A DNA stretch of 7,524 bases from Candidatus Cloacimonadota bacterium (GTDB taxonomy: Bacteria; Cloacimonadota; Cloacimonadia; Cloacimonadales; JAIOQZ01), in assembly GCA_021106755.1 (NCBI GenBank), contig JAIOTM010000097.1, positions 1 to 7,524 on the forward strand, read 5' to 3'. This document shows positions 1-7,502 of this stretch, piece by piece. Each line of letters opens with the position of its first letter. The stretch's first letter is position 1. Both the position numbers and the translations under genes were made by a program. The notes under the pieces are model-generated. The model had not been told where the DNA came from and searched no databases. It worked only from the letters and a program-made list of their open reading frames with translations.

Positions 1-1152
1 ACTAACCTTCCCGAAGATTATAAAAGTGAAATAAAGTCTCTTTTTGTGAAATATCAACTTGTTACGGATTTACGAAAAGTGCTTTGGGGTAATAGTCGAA
101 TAGATATTGCCGCGTTAGTGCTGTCTAAAGCTATTATAGAGCATTTAACTGACGATGGGCTGGCGACTATGTTTCTGCCATCTTCACTTTTTATGAACGA
201 AGGTGCTCATGATGATTTCAGAAAACTCGCTACTTCCAGTGCAATTTTCTCAGTTGAAGAATTACATGATTTAACAGCATTAGATATTTTCCAGGGGGTT
301 GGGACCCGCTACTGCCTTACAAAATTGAGAAAAGGGCGTCGGACTCTTTTTCCAGTCGATTATATAATCCACACACCGAACAATGATACCCAAACAAAGA
401 AGGCGAGACCTGTTACTGAAGATTATTCTTGCTGGAGAATTGGCGATAAGAGTAGATTTGATAAGATAACTGTACCAAAAGCCTCTATGCCACGACAAGG
501 TGTTAACACATGCGGGGCAAACAGTGTTTTCTTCTTTTCCGATGCTGAATTTCTGGATAATGATACAGTCAGGCTAACAGGCAAGAATAGCATAGCCTTA
601 CTTGAGAGAGAGGTTGTATTCCCGCTTATTACAGGTAAAAATTTTGGTGACAACAATCAAATTCCGAATAAATATGTATTTTTGCCCTATAACAAGATTA
701 CAAAAAGGATTCTGTCACAATGCGAGCTTGAGATGATGTATCCGCTTGCCTGGAAGTATTTGCTTAGTAATATGGATGGTTTAATCAGCAGAAAGGGAAT
801 GATGATTCGGTTACAGATTGCGAAAGGTTTCTGGTGGGCTTTATTAGGCATTGGAGATTATACGTTTCGTCAGTTCAAGATAGTTTGGGAGTCGTATGGC
901 AAAGACCGTTTTTCTCCAGAAATATTCGAAGGTGACTGGATACCAAATCAATCTTTGCAGGCTTATATGAGTTTTAACTCAAGGTCTCAGGCGGAAGATA
1001 TTTTAAGCGAGCTTACCGAATCGAATATAGAGGATGCCCTGAAAGCCAGTCTGAACGCGGGTACAGGTAGCTGGGCACAACCCGGTAAAGTAAAAATGTT
1101 TCTTAATCTTGTGGATAATATGGAGCAGTCCTCTCTGGTTCAGGTTTCTTAG
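1..1152 (+). CDS. Adenine-N6 DNA methyltransferase, Eco57I/type IIG-like, C-terminal part (5' end outside window)
   Basis: Reading frame 1 is open from the first base, so this is the 3' part of a longer gene; the GTG at 46 is not the true start. The 383 visible residues resemble the region after the NPPW/NPPY catalytic motif of large Eco57I-like methylases, some of which are restriction-modification fusions. Visible landmarks are the NLPEDYKSEIKSLF stretch (residues 2-15) that usually follows the NPPW motif, a strand resembling LATMFLPSSLF (54-64), IFQGVGTRYCLTKLRKGR (96-113, like the family's 'FxGVxNRTxxLxLRKGR'), RQGVNTCGAN (165-174, start of the target-recognition region), VVFPLITGKNF (205-215) and YTFRQFKIVW (287-296). 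It would transfer a methyl group from S-adenosylmethionine to adenine in a specific DNA site. Whether it also cuts DNA cannot be judged, because the N-terminus is missing. The protein ends soon after SWAQPGKVKMF, perhaps shorter at the C-terminus than relatives. No partner restriction gene lies downstream. Confidence 0.8.
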   Translation, partial: TNLPEDYKSEIKSLFVKYQLVTDLRKVLWGNSRIDIAALVLSKAIIEHLTDDGLATMFLPSSLFMNEGAHDDFRKLATSSAIFSVEELHDLTALDIFQGVGTRYCLTKLRKGRRTLFPVDYIIHTPNNDTQTKKARPVTEDYSCWRIGDKSRFDKITVPKASMPRQGVNTCGANSVFFFSDAEFLDNDTVRLTGKNSIALLEREVVFPLITGKNFGDNNQIPNKYVFLPYNKITKRILSQCELEMMYPLAWKYLLSNMDGLISRKGMMIRLQIAKGFWWALLGIGDYTFRQFKIVWESYGKDRFSPEIFEGDWIPNQSLQAYMSFNSRSQAEDILSELTESNIEDALKASLNAGTGSWAQPGKVKMFLNLVDNMEQSSLVQVS

Positions 1153-1164
1153 TTTCTCTGAAAC

Positions 1165-1181
1165 TCTGAAAGGATTTCAGA
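1165..1181 (+). terminator. Small hairpin after the methyltransferase gene, possible weak terminator
   Basis: TCTGAAA-GGA-TTTCAGA forms a perfect 7-bp stem with a 3-base loop, starting 12 bases after the methyltransferase stop codon. An upstream copy of CTGAAA (1158-1163) could pair with the same 3' arm. No T-run follows directly, and the eight-T run at 1229-1236 is too far away to belong to it. An intrinsic terminator is therefore only a weak reading; it may instead be a 3'-end stabilising stem or chance. Confidence 0.25.
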
Positions 1182-1184
1182 ATG

Positions 1185-1215
1185 TATACATAAGAAATAG
1201 AAGCAATGCTATATA
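1185..1215 (+). promoter_or_regulatory. Candidate promoter for the purL operon
   Basis: An extended -10-like element TGCTATATA lies at 1207-1215, with a weak -35-like TATACA at 1185-1190 and a spacer of 19 bases. A start near 1222 would give a leader of about 40 bases before the GTG of purL. The -35 overlaps a 10-base perfect palindrome, ATGTATACAT (1182-1191). The AT-richness of the gap makes chance matches likely, so this is tentative. Confidence 0.3.
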
Positions 1216-1250
1216 GACGAAGACACAGTTTTTTTTGATATATATAATAT

Positions 1251-1255
1251 AGGAG
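1251..1255 (+). promoter_or_regulatory. Ribosome binding site of purL
   Basis: AGGAG lies eight bases before the GTG at 1264. It decides the start: GTG at this spacing gives the N-terminus [16 protein letters not shown], which is typical of the short PurL family. Confidence 0.8.
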
Positions 1256-1263
1256 ACTACAAA

Positions 1264-3474
1264 GTGGCACAAATTGAAATAAGTCCGGAAATTATCGCGG
1301 AACATGCTCTTAATACGCAGGAGTATCAACAAATACTTACTATTCTCGGCAGAACACCGACTATCACCGAACTTGGTATTTTCTCCGTAATGTGGTCGGA
1401 ACATGCCAGCTACAAAAATTCTATTAAATACTTGAAAACCCTCCCCAGAGATGGTGATAATCTTCTTGCTAAAGCTGGCGAAGAAAACGCCGGACTGGTC
1501 GATATTGGAGATAATCTCGCTGTTTCATTCAAGATTGAGAGCCATAACCATCCTTCGGCACTGGAGCCTTACCACGGTGCAGCTACAGGTGTTGGCGGAA
1601 TACTTCGCGACATCTTCACTATGGGTGCGCGTCCTGTGGCGGCACTTAATTCGCTCAGATTTGGAAATCCTGACAGCCCCAAAGTCCGACACCTTATAAA
1701 CGGTGTCGTAAGCGGGATAGCCGACTACGGAAACTGCTTCGGTGTATCAACAGTTGGCGGCGAAGTTTACTTTGAGGAGAGCTACACTGGCAATCCACTT
1801 ATAAATGCTATGGCGGTTGGAATTGTCGAACATCAGAACGTAGCCACAGCAAAGGCGGAAGGTGAAGGCAACTTTGTTGTTTATGTTGGCGCTAAAACAG
1901 GTCGTGATGGAATCCACGGTGCTACTTTCGCTTCGGTGGAGCTTACCGACGAATCTGAAGAAAAACGTACCGCCGTACAGGTTGGCGATCCATTTATGGA
2001 AAAACTGCTTCTCGAAGCAACTCTTGAGGTTATCAACGCAAAGCTTCTGGTGGGTATTCAGGATATGGGTGCTGCCGGATTAACCTGCTCCAGTAGCGAA
2101 ATGGCGGGAAAGACCGGAGCGGGAATCGAGTTAGATGTTGCTCTCGTTCCGCAACGGGAAACAGGTATGAGTGCTTACGAAATTATGCTCTCCGAATCTC
2201 AGGAACGTATGCTGATGATTGTTGAACCAGACAAATTTAATGCGGTTATAGAAATTTTTGAGAAATGGGACCTGCACGCCGTGAAGATTGGGCATGTTAC
2301 CGGAGATGGTAAGTTGCGTGTTCTGAAAAACGGGAAGCAGGTAGCAGAGATTCCCGCCAGTCCTCTCGTGCTTGGCGGAGAAGCTCCTGTTTACGACCGG
2401 GAGTTTGCAGAACCCGCGTATATTGCAAAGCTCAAGGAATTTGACCAAAACGCTTTACCACAGCCCAAAGACTTAAACGCAATTTTATTGAAATTAATAG
2501 GCTGTGCCAATATCGCCAGCAAAAAGCCTGTTTACAGTCAATACGACCACATGGTGCAGATAAACACAATGGTTGAACCCGGTTCCGATGCTGCTGTAAT
2601 TCGCGTAAAGGGAACAAACAAAGCACTCGCTATGTGCACCGACTGCAATGGCAGGCATGTGTATCTTAATCCTTATGAAGGAACCAAAGGTGCAGTTGCC
2701 GAAGCTGCCCGGAATGTTGCCTGCTCTGGTGCTAAACCGCTGGCAGTTACCAACTGTCTTAACTTTGGAAACCCCTATAAGCCGGAGGTTTACTGGACAT
2801 TTGTAGAAGCTGTTCGGGGAATGGGGGATGCCTGCCGTGCTTTTGAAACACCAGTTACTGGCGGTAATGTATCCTTTTACAACGAGAACCCCACAGGTGC
2901 GATTTATCCAACTCCCACCATAGGCATGATTGGTATTCTCGAAGACGCTGATTGCGCTATAACACAGGAATTCAAGCAAGCGGGAGACATTGTGTTGTTG
3001 CTCGGTGAACTCACAGGGCATATTGGTGGCACGGAATACCTGAAAACCATTCACGGTAAAATTGATGGAGAACCACCTCATGTTGACTTATCCGCCGAAG
3101 CCAATCTCTATAAAGTTATGTGTTCTTTAACCGGAAAGCGTTTGCTTAAATCTGCCCACGACAGCTCCGATGGTGGCGTAGCCATTACTCTCGCGGAATG
3201 CTGTTTCAAACACGATGGAAGCAACCTTGGGGCAGAAGTGACACTACCTGCTCTTTCGAGGGATGATTTCGCTCTGTTTGGTGAACAGCACAGCGTTGTT
3301 GTTATATCTGCTTCTATGGATGTGGTAGATGAAATTACCCGGATTTGTGAAGATGGTAAAGTGAAATTAACAAAATTGGGGAAGGTTGGTGGCTTAAAAT
3401 TGATGATAAATAATGTAATTGACGCTGAATTGACCAATTTACGATACGCGTGGGAAAATGGTTTGAAACTATAG
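1264..3474 (+). CDS. purL: Phosphoribosylformylglycinamidine synthase subunit PurL
   Basis: PurL is the synthetase subunit of FGAM synthase, the fourth step of de novo purine synthesis: FGAR + ATP + glutamine-derived ammonia gives FGAM, in the cytoplasm. The 736 residues match the short bacterial form (about 740), which works with separate PurS and PurQ (glutaminase) subunits, not the large fused form of about 1,290 residues. Family motifs are intact: WSEHASY (44-50; many relatives have Cys in place of the Ala), [10 protein letters not shown] (89-98) of the active site, the glycine-rich [20 protein letters not shown] (105-124), [19 protein letters not shown] (264-282), [21 protein letters not shown] (460-480), [10 protein letters not shown] (531-540) and [11 protein letters not shown] (631-641). 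This is the duplicated two-half architecture of the family with no internal break. Start codon is GTG with AGGAG upstream. It is first gene of a tight run with the peptidase gene and lpxK; purS and purQ are not in the window. Confidence 0.98.
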   Translation: MAQIEISPEIIAEHALNTQEYQQILTILGRTPTITELGIFSVMWSEHASYKNSIKYLKTLPRDGDNLLAKAGEENAGLVDIGDNLAVSFKIESHNHPSALEPYHGAATGVGGILRDIFTMGARPVAALNSLRFGNPDSPKVRHLINGVVSGIADYGNCFGVSTVGGEVYFEESYTGNPLINAMAVGIVEHQNVATAKAEGEGNFVVYVGAKTGRDGIHGATFASVELTDESEEKRTAVQVGDPFMEKLLLEATLEVINAKLLVGIQDMGAAGLTCSSSEMAGKTGAGIELDVALVPQRETGMSAYEIMLSESQERMLMIVEPDKFNAVIEIFEKWDLHAVKIGHVTGDGKLRVLKNGKQVAEIPASPLVLGGEAPVYDREFAEPAYIAKLKEFDQNALPQPKDLNAILLKLIGCANIASKKPVYSQYDHMVQINTMVEPGSDAAVIRVKGTNKALAMCTDCNGRHVYLNPYEGTKGAVAEAARNVACSGAKPLAVTNCLNFGNPYKPEVYWTFVEAVRGMGDACRAFETPVTGGNVSFYNENPTGAIYPTPTIGMIGILEDADCAITQEFKQAGDIVLLLGELTGHIGGTEYLKTIHGKIDGEPPHVDLSAEANLYKVMCSLTGKRLLKSAHDSSDGGVAITLAECCFKHDGSNLGAEVTLPALSRDDFALFGEQHSVVVISASMDVVDEITRICEDGKVKLTKLGKVGGLKLMINNVIDAELTNLRYAWENGLKL

Positions 3475-3478
3475 GAGG
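3473..3478 (+). promoter_or_regulatory. Ribosome binding site of the M48 peptidase gene, overlapping the purL stop
   Basis: AGGAGG begins inside the purL stop codon (TAG, 3472-3474) and ends four bases before the ATG at 3483. This favours ATG 3483 over the in-frame GTG at 3450, which sits inside purL without a comparable site. The overlap points to translational coupling with purL. Confidence 0.8.
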
Positions 3479-3482
3479 GAAA

Positions 3483-4817
3483 ATGGTGAAGCCAAACGAA
3501 ACAGTAACAAAACGATTTATAAAGAGCAAGAAATCGAAAAAGAGCATCGACAAAGAAAAATATCGCCTTAACTACGACCATATCCGTCTCAAACTGGAAA
3601 AGGAGATGGGGCAGGAGCTATATAAACTGATTAATGGTGATATTATTGATGGTATCTTACGGGAAGCGAAAATTGAATCTACCGAGAACGAGTGGAAATT
3701 CTTGCTCGAAGGGCATAGCTTCAAAATAACTGAGGAAATGGCTCCCAAACTTTTCGCGATTGTGGAGGACGTATTACAGAAGCTTGAATATAGTGACGGA
3801 ATTGAGTTTTATGTACGGAACAGCCCCGAACTGAACGCTGCCGCAATCTGCAATCTCGAAGAAAATCAGAATCATCTTATCTTCATTAATTCCGGCTTGA
3901 TTGAAATACTGGATGATGATGAACTGAAATTTGTTATTGGTCACGAAATCGGTCACCTTATCAGCAACAATTCCAAAATCCACATGCTAATCCGCCATAT
4001 CTATCCTAACGCGGAAAAAGTTCCAATAATTCTGCAAAACAAAATCGCATTGTGGAACAAGCTCTCGGAAATGACCGCAGACCGTTTCGGCTACCTTGCC
4101 TGCGGGGATTTAGAGAAATGTCTGAGTTGCTTCTTTGTACTGGCTTCGGGGTTAACTGCCCGCAGAATCAGCTTTAACGCTAACGCATATCTTAAAGAAA
4201 ACAACAGGATTCTGGAATTCTTCAGGAGAACTACTGCTGCCAACCGGATGGCACATCCGGTAAATCCTATCAGAATAAAAGCGGTAGAGGAATTTTCTTC
4301 CTCAAAGACGGTTTCAAACATAAATAATGAACAGAAACTTTCCATCGATAACACGCTTAGTTCATCTATTGATGAGTTGGTGGACATGTTGCTGATGCTC
4401 TCCAGTTCCGAACTGAATATGCACAGAATGAATTTTATCGCCGCGGCTGGAATTATGATGGCCGGCGTTGATACAGAGATGGGCAGGTCTGAGTACAATG
4501 AGATAATCACCTGGCTTTCCGGCTTTACAACCTTCCCGAAGAAATTCTTTCAGGAAATTATGGAGCAGAGAAACGTTCAGGAGTTATTCGTAATTTCTTT
4601 GCAGGAAACTATCAAGATTAATCCGGCAGACCGTTATCTTCTTTTCAAGTTTCTAGTCAGTGTTATGGTTTCCGACCACAAGATGGTTAAACAGGAAGTG
4701 GATTTCCTTTATGAGGTGGGTACGAAGCTCTTTGGATTTACCCGCAAAGAACTGGCACAAAACATCGCCCAGGAAATTCAGTCCACATTTATTCCAGACT
4801 TTTACAAGACACCATAA
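3483..4817 (+). CDS. Soluble M48-family zinc metallopeptidase with C-terminal TerB-like region
   Basis: This 444-residue protein has a gluzincin active site: HEIGH at 154-158 (zinc ligands H154 and H158, catalytic E155), then SEMTAD at 195-200, where E196 fits the third zinc ligand of the M48 'ExxAD' motif. AHPVNPIRIKAV (257-268) fits the conserved 'HPxxxxR' segment of M48 peptidases. The N-terminus is strongly basic (KRFIKSKKSKK, 10-20) and there is no signal peptide or obvious membrane helix, unlike HtpX (membrane) or BepA-type (periplasmic) members, so a cytoplasmic location is inferred. Residues about 310-435 are helical-looking and resemble TerB: two related segments, AAAGIMMAGVDTEMGRSEYN (320-339) and LVSVMVSDHKMVKQEVDFLY (391-410), each pair an Asp with a following Glu as in TerB-like repeats. 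The M48 assignment is firm; the TerB call is by pattern only. The substrate is unknown. Its stop codon touches the lpxK start. Confidence 0.85.
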   Translation: MVKPNETVTKRFIKSKKSKKSIDKEKYRLNYDHIRLKLEKEMGQELYKLINGDIIDGILREAKIESTENEWKFLLEGHSFKITEEMAPKLFAIVEDVLQKLEYSDGIEFYVRNSPELNAAAICNLEENQNHLIFINSGLIEILDDDELKFVIGHEIGHLISNNSKIHMLIRHIYPNAEKVPIILQNKIALWNKLSEMTADRFGYLACGDLEKCLSCFFVLASGLTARRISFNANAYLKENNRILEFFRRTTAANRMAHPVNPIRIKAVEEFSSSKTVSNINNEQKLSIDNTLSSSIDELVDMLLMLSSSELNMHRMNFIAAAGIMMAGVDTEMGRSEYNEIITWLSGFTTFPKKFFQEIMEQRNVQELFVISLQETIKINPADRYLLFKFLVSVMVSDHKMVKQEVDFLYEVGTKLFGFTRKELAQNIAQEIQSTFIPDFYKTP

Positions 4818-4820
4818 ATG
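4815..4820 (+). promoter_or_regulatory. TAAATG stop-start junction between peptidase gene and lpxK
   Basis: The TAA stop of the peptidase gene (4815-4817) is followed without a gap by the lpxK ATG (4818-4820). No clear Shine-Dalgarno sequence precedes it (the nearest purines are a weak AAGA), so lpxK translation probably depends on ribosomes finishing the peptidase gene. Confidence 0.6.
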
Positions 4821-5891
4821 GTTTCCCAGCGTTTTATAGCGAAAAACTTACAAAAGCGGAGCTGGCTCTCCTGGTGTTTGTATCCGTTGTCGCTACTCTG
4901 GACGCTGATTCATGTTGTAAGGCGTTGGTTGCATCTGAAGATTCTTTCACTTCCACGGGTGAAGGGCATTACCGTAATTTCAGTTGGCAACCTGATTTCG
5001 GGGGGAAGCGGTAGAACTCCACTGGTAATTTTTCTGGCACGGTATTTGTCGGAAAAAGGGCAAAAAGTTGCTGTATGCATTCGAGGTTACAAAGGCTTAT
5101 ACGAGGAAAACACGACTATAATCTCAGATATAACCGGCTTGCTTCCCGAAGCTGAGAACGCGGGTGATGAAGCCCAACTTCTAACTGAGAAATTACCTGG
5201 CATTCCGGTTGTCGTTGGCAAGAACAGGTTTGTTTCGGTACAGATGATTCGGAAAAGGTTTCCAGATATATCTGTCGTAATTCTTGATGATGCCTTCCAG
5301 AACTTTACAATTCAACACGATTTGGATTTTCTTATATTCGATAGCTGGGGTGGGATTGGTAATGGCTTCACGATACCGGCTGGTTTACTCAGAGAGCCTT
5401 TATCGGCGGCAAAATTCGCGGATTGCCTTGTTGCTAACGGCGAAGCACCGATTCCCTTAACAGGTAAACCGATACTACGTACAGGCTATCAACTTGAGAG
5501 CATCTACAACGCTTTTAATGAAATTATACCAATTGATTCCTTAGAGGGCAAGCAGGTGCTGGCTGTTTCGGGAATTGGGCAACCACGCTCGTTTGAAAAG
5601 ACTATCAGGGAAGCAGGTGGAATCGTGCAAAATCACCTGGCATTTACCGACCATCATGCCTATTCCCAGAAGAATATCAGCGAAATTCGGAGAAAACTTG
5701 CAGCTTCCAGTGTGGTTTGTGTTACTGAGAAAGACTGGGTAAAGCTGAGAAAACTTGATCTGAAAGGAATCCCATTCTACGTGTTGCATGTTGGCTTTCA
5801 GATAACAGACAAAATAAAGCTTGATAAACTTCTGAATGTGTCATTGTGTGGTAAATTGAAAGATGCGCGAATAGATGTGAAGAATGAATAA
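4818..5891 (+). CDS. lpxK: Tetraacyldisaccharide 4'-kinase (lipid A kinase) LpxK, with altered P-loop
   Basis: LpxK phosphorylates the 4' position of the tetraacyl-disaccharide 1-phosphate precursor to give lipid IVA, at the cytoplasmic face of the inner membrane. The 357 residues are near the family's usual length. A hydrophobic N-terminal helix (about 16-34, LSWCLYPLSLLWTLIHVVRR) is the expected membrane anchor. Next come VISVGNLISGGSGRTPLV (53-70), the P-loop; CIRGYKG (87-93); AGDEAQLL (115-122), with the Asp-Glu pair used in catalysis and metal binding; ILDDAFQN (155-162); LLREPLSAAKFAD (190-202); AVSGIGQPRSFEKT (249-262); FTDHHAY (276-282), holding the catalytic-dyad histidine; and VTEKDWVKL (302-310). 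Two positions are odd: R66 (codon AGA, 5013-5015) stands where the P-loop lysine is expected, and DDAFQN replaces the usual DDGFQH-type motif. The fold is clearly LpxK; full activity is less certain. Last gene of the purL-peptidase-lpxK run. Confidence 0.93.
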   Translation: MVSQRFIAKNLQKRSWLSWCLYPLSLLWTLIHVVRRWLHLKILSLPRVKGITVISVGNLISGGSGRTPLVIFLARYLSEKGQKVAVCIRGYKGLYEENTTIISDITGLLPEAENAGDEAQLLTEKLPGIPVVVGKNRFVSVQMIRKRFPDISVVILDDAFQNFTIQHDLDFLIFDSWGGIGNGFTIPAGLLREPLSAAKFADCLVANGEAPIPLTGKPILRTGYQLESIYNAFNEIIPIDSLEGKQVLAVSGIGQPRSFEKTIREAGGIVQNHLAFTDHHAYSQKNISEIRRKLAASSVVCVTEKDWVKLRKLDLKGIPFYVLHVGFQITDKIKLDKLLNVSLCGKLKDARIDVKNE

Positions 5892-5906
5892 TGAATTCAG
5901 TGCTTT

Positions 5907-5912
5907 TATTAT
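5907..5912 (+). promoter_or_regulatory. Possible -10 element before the secreted-protein gene
   Basis: TATTAT in the 45-base gap after lpxK resembles a -10 box and would start a transcript about 18 bases before the ATG at 5937. No convincing -35 is seen at the right distance, so the gene could equally be read through from lpxK. Very tentative. Confidence 0.15.
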
Positions 5913-5924
5913 GTTAAAAATACA

Positions 5925-5930
5925 AAGGAG
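5925..5930 (+). promoter_or_regulatory. Ribosome binding site of the secreted-protein gene
   Basis: AAGGAG lies six bases before the ATG at 5937, a strong site at ideal spacing. It fixes the start so that the protein opens with a standard signal peptide. Confidence 0.8.
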
Positions 5931-5936
5931 ATAAAT

Positions 5937-7502
5937 ATGAGGGCAACCTTCTTGTTATCTGCCATGCTTCTGATGTTTATAACATTCAGTTGGGCAATAA
6001 CCGAAACCGAACCAAACGGCACATGGGATGCTACCGGAGTTCTTTTAGTGCAAAACGGTATGCACGATGGTGATATTCCTGTTGGCAACGAAGTGGACTT
6101 CTGGAAGTTCGAATCGACTCAGGGAGACCAGATTGAAATAAATACCTGTGATGGCGGAACAAACTTCGATACCAGACTCTGGATATATGATATTGATGGA
6201 GTTACTGAACTGGAATACAACGACAACGATTGCGGACAACAGTCGAGAGTAACAATGACTACACCTGCTGACGGTGTTTATTACTTTAAAGTAGGCGGAT
6301 ATATTATTGCTACAGGGCACTATGAAGTAGAATTAATTGGAGCTACTCCGCTACCCCCGCCTGATTTTCCCGAACAAGCGGAAGTCCCTGATCCATCCGA
6401 TGGAGCTGTAGGTGTACCTGTAAGCGGTACAATGTCCTGGACTTTTGGAGCAGATACAGATACTTATGACCTCTGGCTTGGAACGGTGGGCAATATGGTT
6501 CAAGTTGTAGCCACTGGCACAGCCGGAGCGGATGGTACACAAGGCTCCTATACTTATACCGGATTAATCGCTTCAACCCAATACGAATGGCAATTGATGC
6601 TTCACAACAGTTTACGCAATTCTACAACCGGATTACTATGGACGTTTACTACAGCATGTGGAAACATAACAACATATCCCTATACCGCTGATTTCGAGAT
6701 GGGTGGGGTACTTGATCCCTGCTGGTCTCAGGCTACTGACGATGAGCGGGATTGGGATATTCATACCGGCTCAACTCCATCAAACGGAACAGGACCATCA
6801 AGCGACCATACAACTGGCACAGGCTACTACGCGTTCTACGAAACCACTAATCCTGTCTCACAGGGGGATGAATGCCATTTGTTAACCAGTTGCTTCGACC
6901 TTACAGGTTTAACTGCTCCGACAATGGAGTTCTATTATCACATGTATGGTGCGAATATGGGTACGCTTTCTATAGATATCTTTGATGTAAATGCTGGAGT
7001 CTGGACTGATAATCTCTGGACGCTTTCCGGTGATCAGGGAGATTTGTGGCAACTTGGCTCATTTGGTATTGGTGGAATGGGAGATATTATTCAGCTTCGT
7101 TTTCGCGGTAGTGCCGGAAATGGCTTTGCCAGCGATATGGCAATTGACGATATTTTTATTTTTAATCAGATTAATCCTCCGAACTGTTCTATCCCGGTAT
7201 ATCCATTAGATAGCGATGTTGATGTAGTTGAGGATGGTAGCCTTATTTGGAGTTCTGCTACAGGGGGTCCATCTGGATATCAGGTTTGGTTAGGTTCAGA
7301 CGGGGGAGGAGCAAGCGACCCGACAAACGTCTTTGATGGATTGGACGCAGGCAACGTACTTTCTGTTGATTTCACCGGACTGGCGTATGATACGACCTAC
7401 TACTGGAAGATTGTGCCTTACAACGGAAACGGTGACACAACCGGATGTTCAATCTGGTCTTTTACTACTCATACTAACCCAACTATTAACACCTGGCCAT
7501 AA
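5937..7502 (+). CDS. Secreted multidomain surface protein (PPC, FN3-like, MAM-like, FN3-like modules)
   Basis: The 521-residue protein starts with a signal peptide (1-20, likely cleaved after FSWA), so it is exported across the inner membrane. Residues about 23-135 form a PPC (bacterial pre-peptidase C-terminal) domain, recognisable by TETEPNGTWDA, EVDFWKFES, FDTRLWIYD, DNDCG and GVYYFKVGGY. After a proline-rich linker (138-146) come a fibronectin-III-like module (about 148-240, ending LLWTFTTA), a MAM-like module (about 244-410: YPYTADFE, CWSQATDDERDWDIH, GYYAFYE, LEFYYHMYG-like segment at 330-338, DMAIDDIFIF) and a second FN3-like module (about 414-511: GYQVWLGS, TTYYWKIVPYNGNG, IWSFTT). 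No peptidase or other enzymatic domain is seen and no C-terminal sorting domain. The likely role is binding or adhesion at the cell surface, inferred from domain types only. Eight cysteines fit disulfides. The frame stops after NPTINTWP, where a further MAM module would be expected, so it may be truncated. Confidence 0.85.
   Translation: MRATFLLSAMLLMFITFSWAITETEPNGTWDATGVLLVQNGMHDGDIPVGNEVDFWKFESTQGDQIEINTCDGGTNFDTRLWIYDIDGVTELEYNDNDCGQQSRVTMTTPADGVYYFKVGGYIIATGHYEVELIGATPLPPPDFPEQAEVPDPSDGAVGVPVSGTMSWTFGADTDTYDLWLGTVGNMVQVVATGTAGADGTQGSYTYTGLIASTQYEWQLMLHNSLRNSTTGLLWTFTTACGNITTYPYTADFEMGGVLDPCWSQATDDERDWDIHTGSTPSNGTGPSSDHTTGTGYYAFYETTNPVSQGDECHLLTSCFDLTGLTAPTMEFYYHMYGANMGTLSIDIFDVNAGVWTDNLWTLSGDQGDLWQLGSFGIGGMGDIIQLRFRGSAGNGFASDMAIDDIFIFNQINPPNCSIPVYPLDSDVDVVEDGSLIWSSATGGPSGYQVWLGSDGGGASDPTNVFDGLDAGNVLSVDFTGLAYDTTYYWKIVPYNGNGDTTGCSIWSFTTHTNPTINTWP

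Noticed and set aside
46..1152. GTG at 46 as the start of a complete methylase gene
   Set aside because: The frame is open back to base 1 and residues before the GTG match the family pattern, and no catalytic motif lies downstream, so the gene begins outside the window.
1229..1236. Run of eight T as an intrinsic terminator
   Set aside because: No stable hairpin directly precedes it; the only stem (1165-1181) is nearly 50 bases upstream.
1243..1248. TATAAT as the purL -10 box
   Set aside because: It sits three bases before the Shine-Dalgarno sequence, so a transcript from it would start in or after the ribosome binding site.
2494..3081. 195-codon open frame on the minus strand
   Set aside because: It lies entirely antisense to conserved purL sequence, and its translation shows no recognisable domain.
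3450..3482. In-frame GTG at 3450 as start of the peptidase gene
   Set aside because: It lies inside purL without a good ribosome binding site, while ATG 3483 has AGGAGG four bases upstream.
3108..3581. 157-codon minus-strand frame with a hydrophobic N-terminus
   Set aside because: It is antisense to the end of purL and the start of the peptidase gene; the hydrophobic start is the complement of the lysine-rich peptidase N-terminus.
5937..7502. Secreted protein as an active peptidase because of its PPC domain
   Set aside because: PPC domains often accompany peptidases, but no catalytic domain or motif is visible here.
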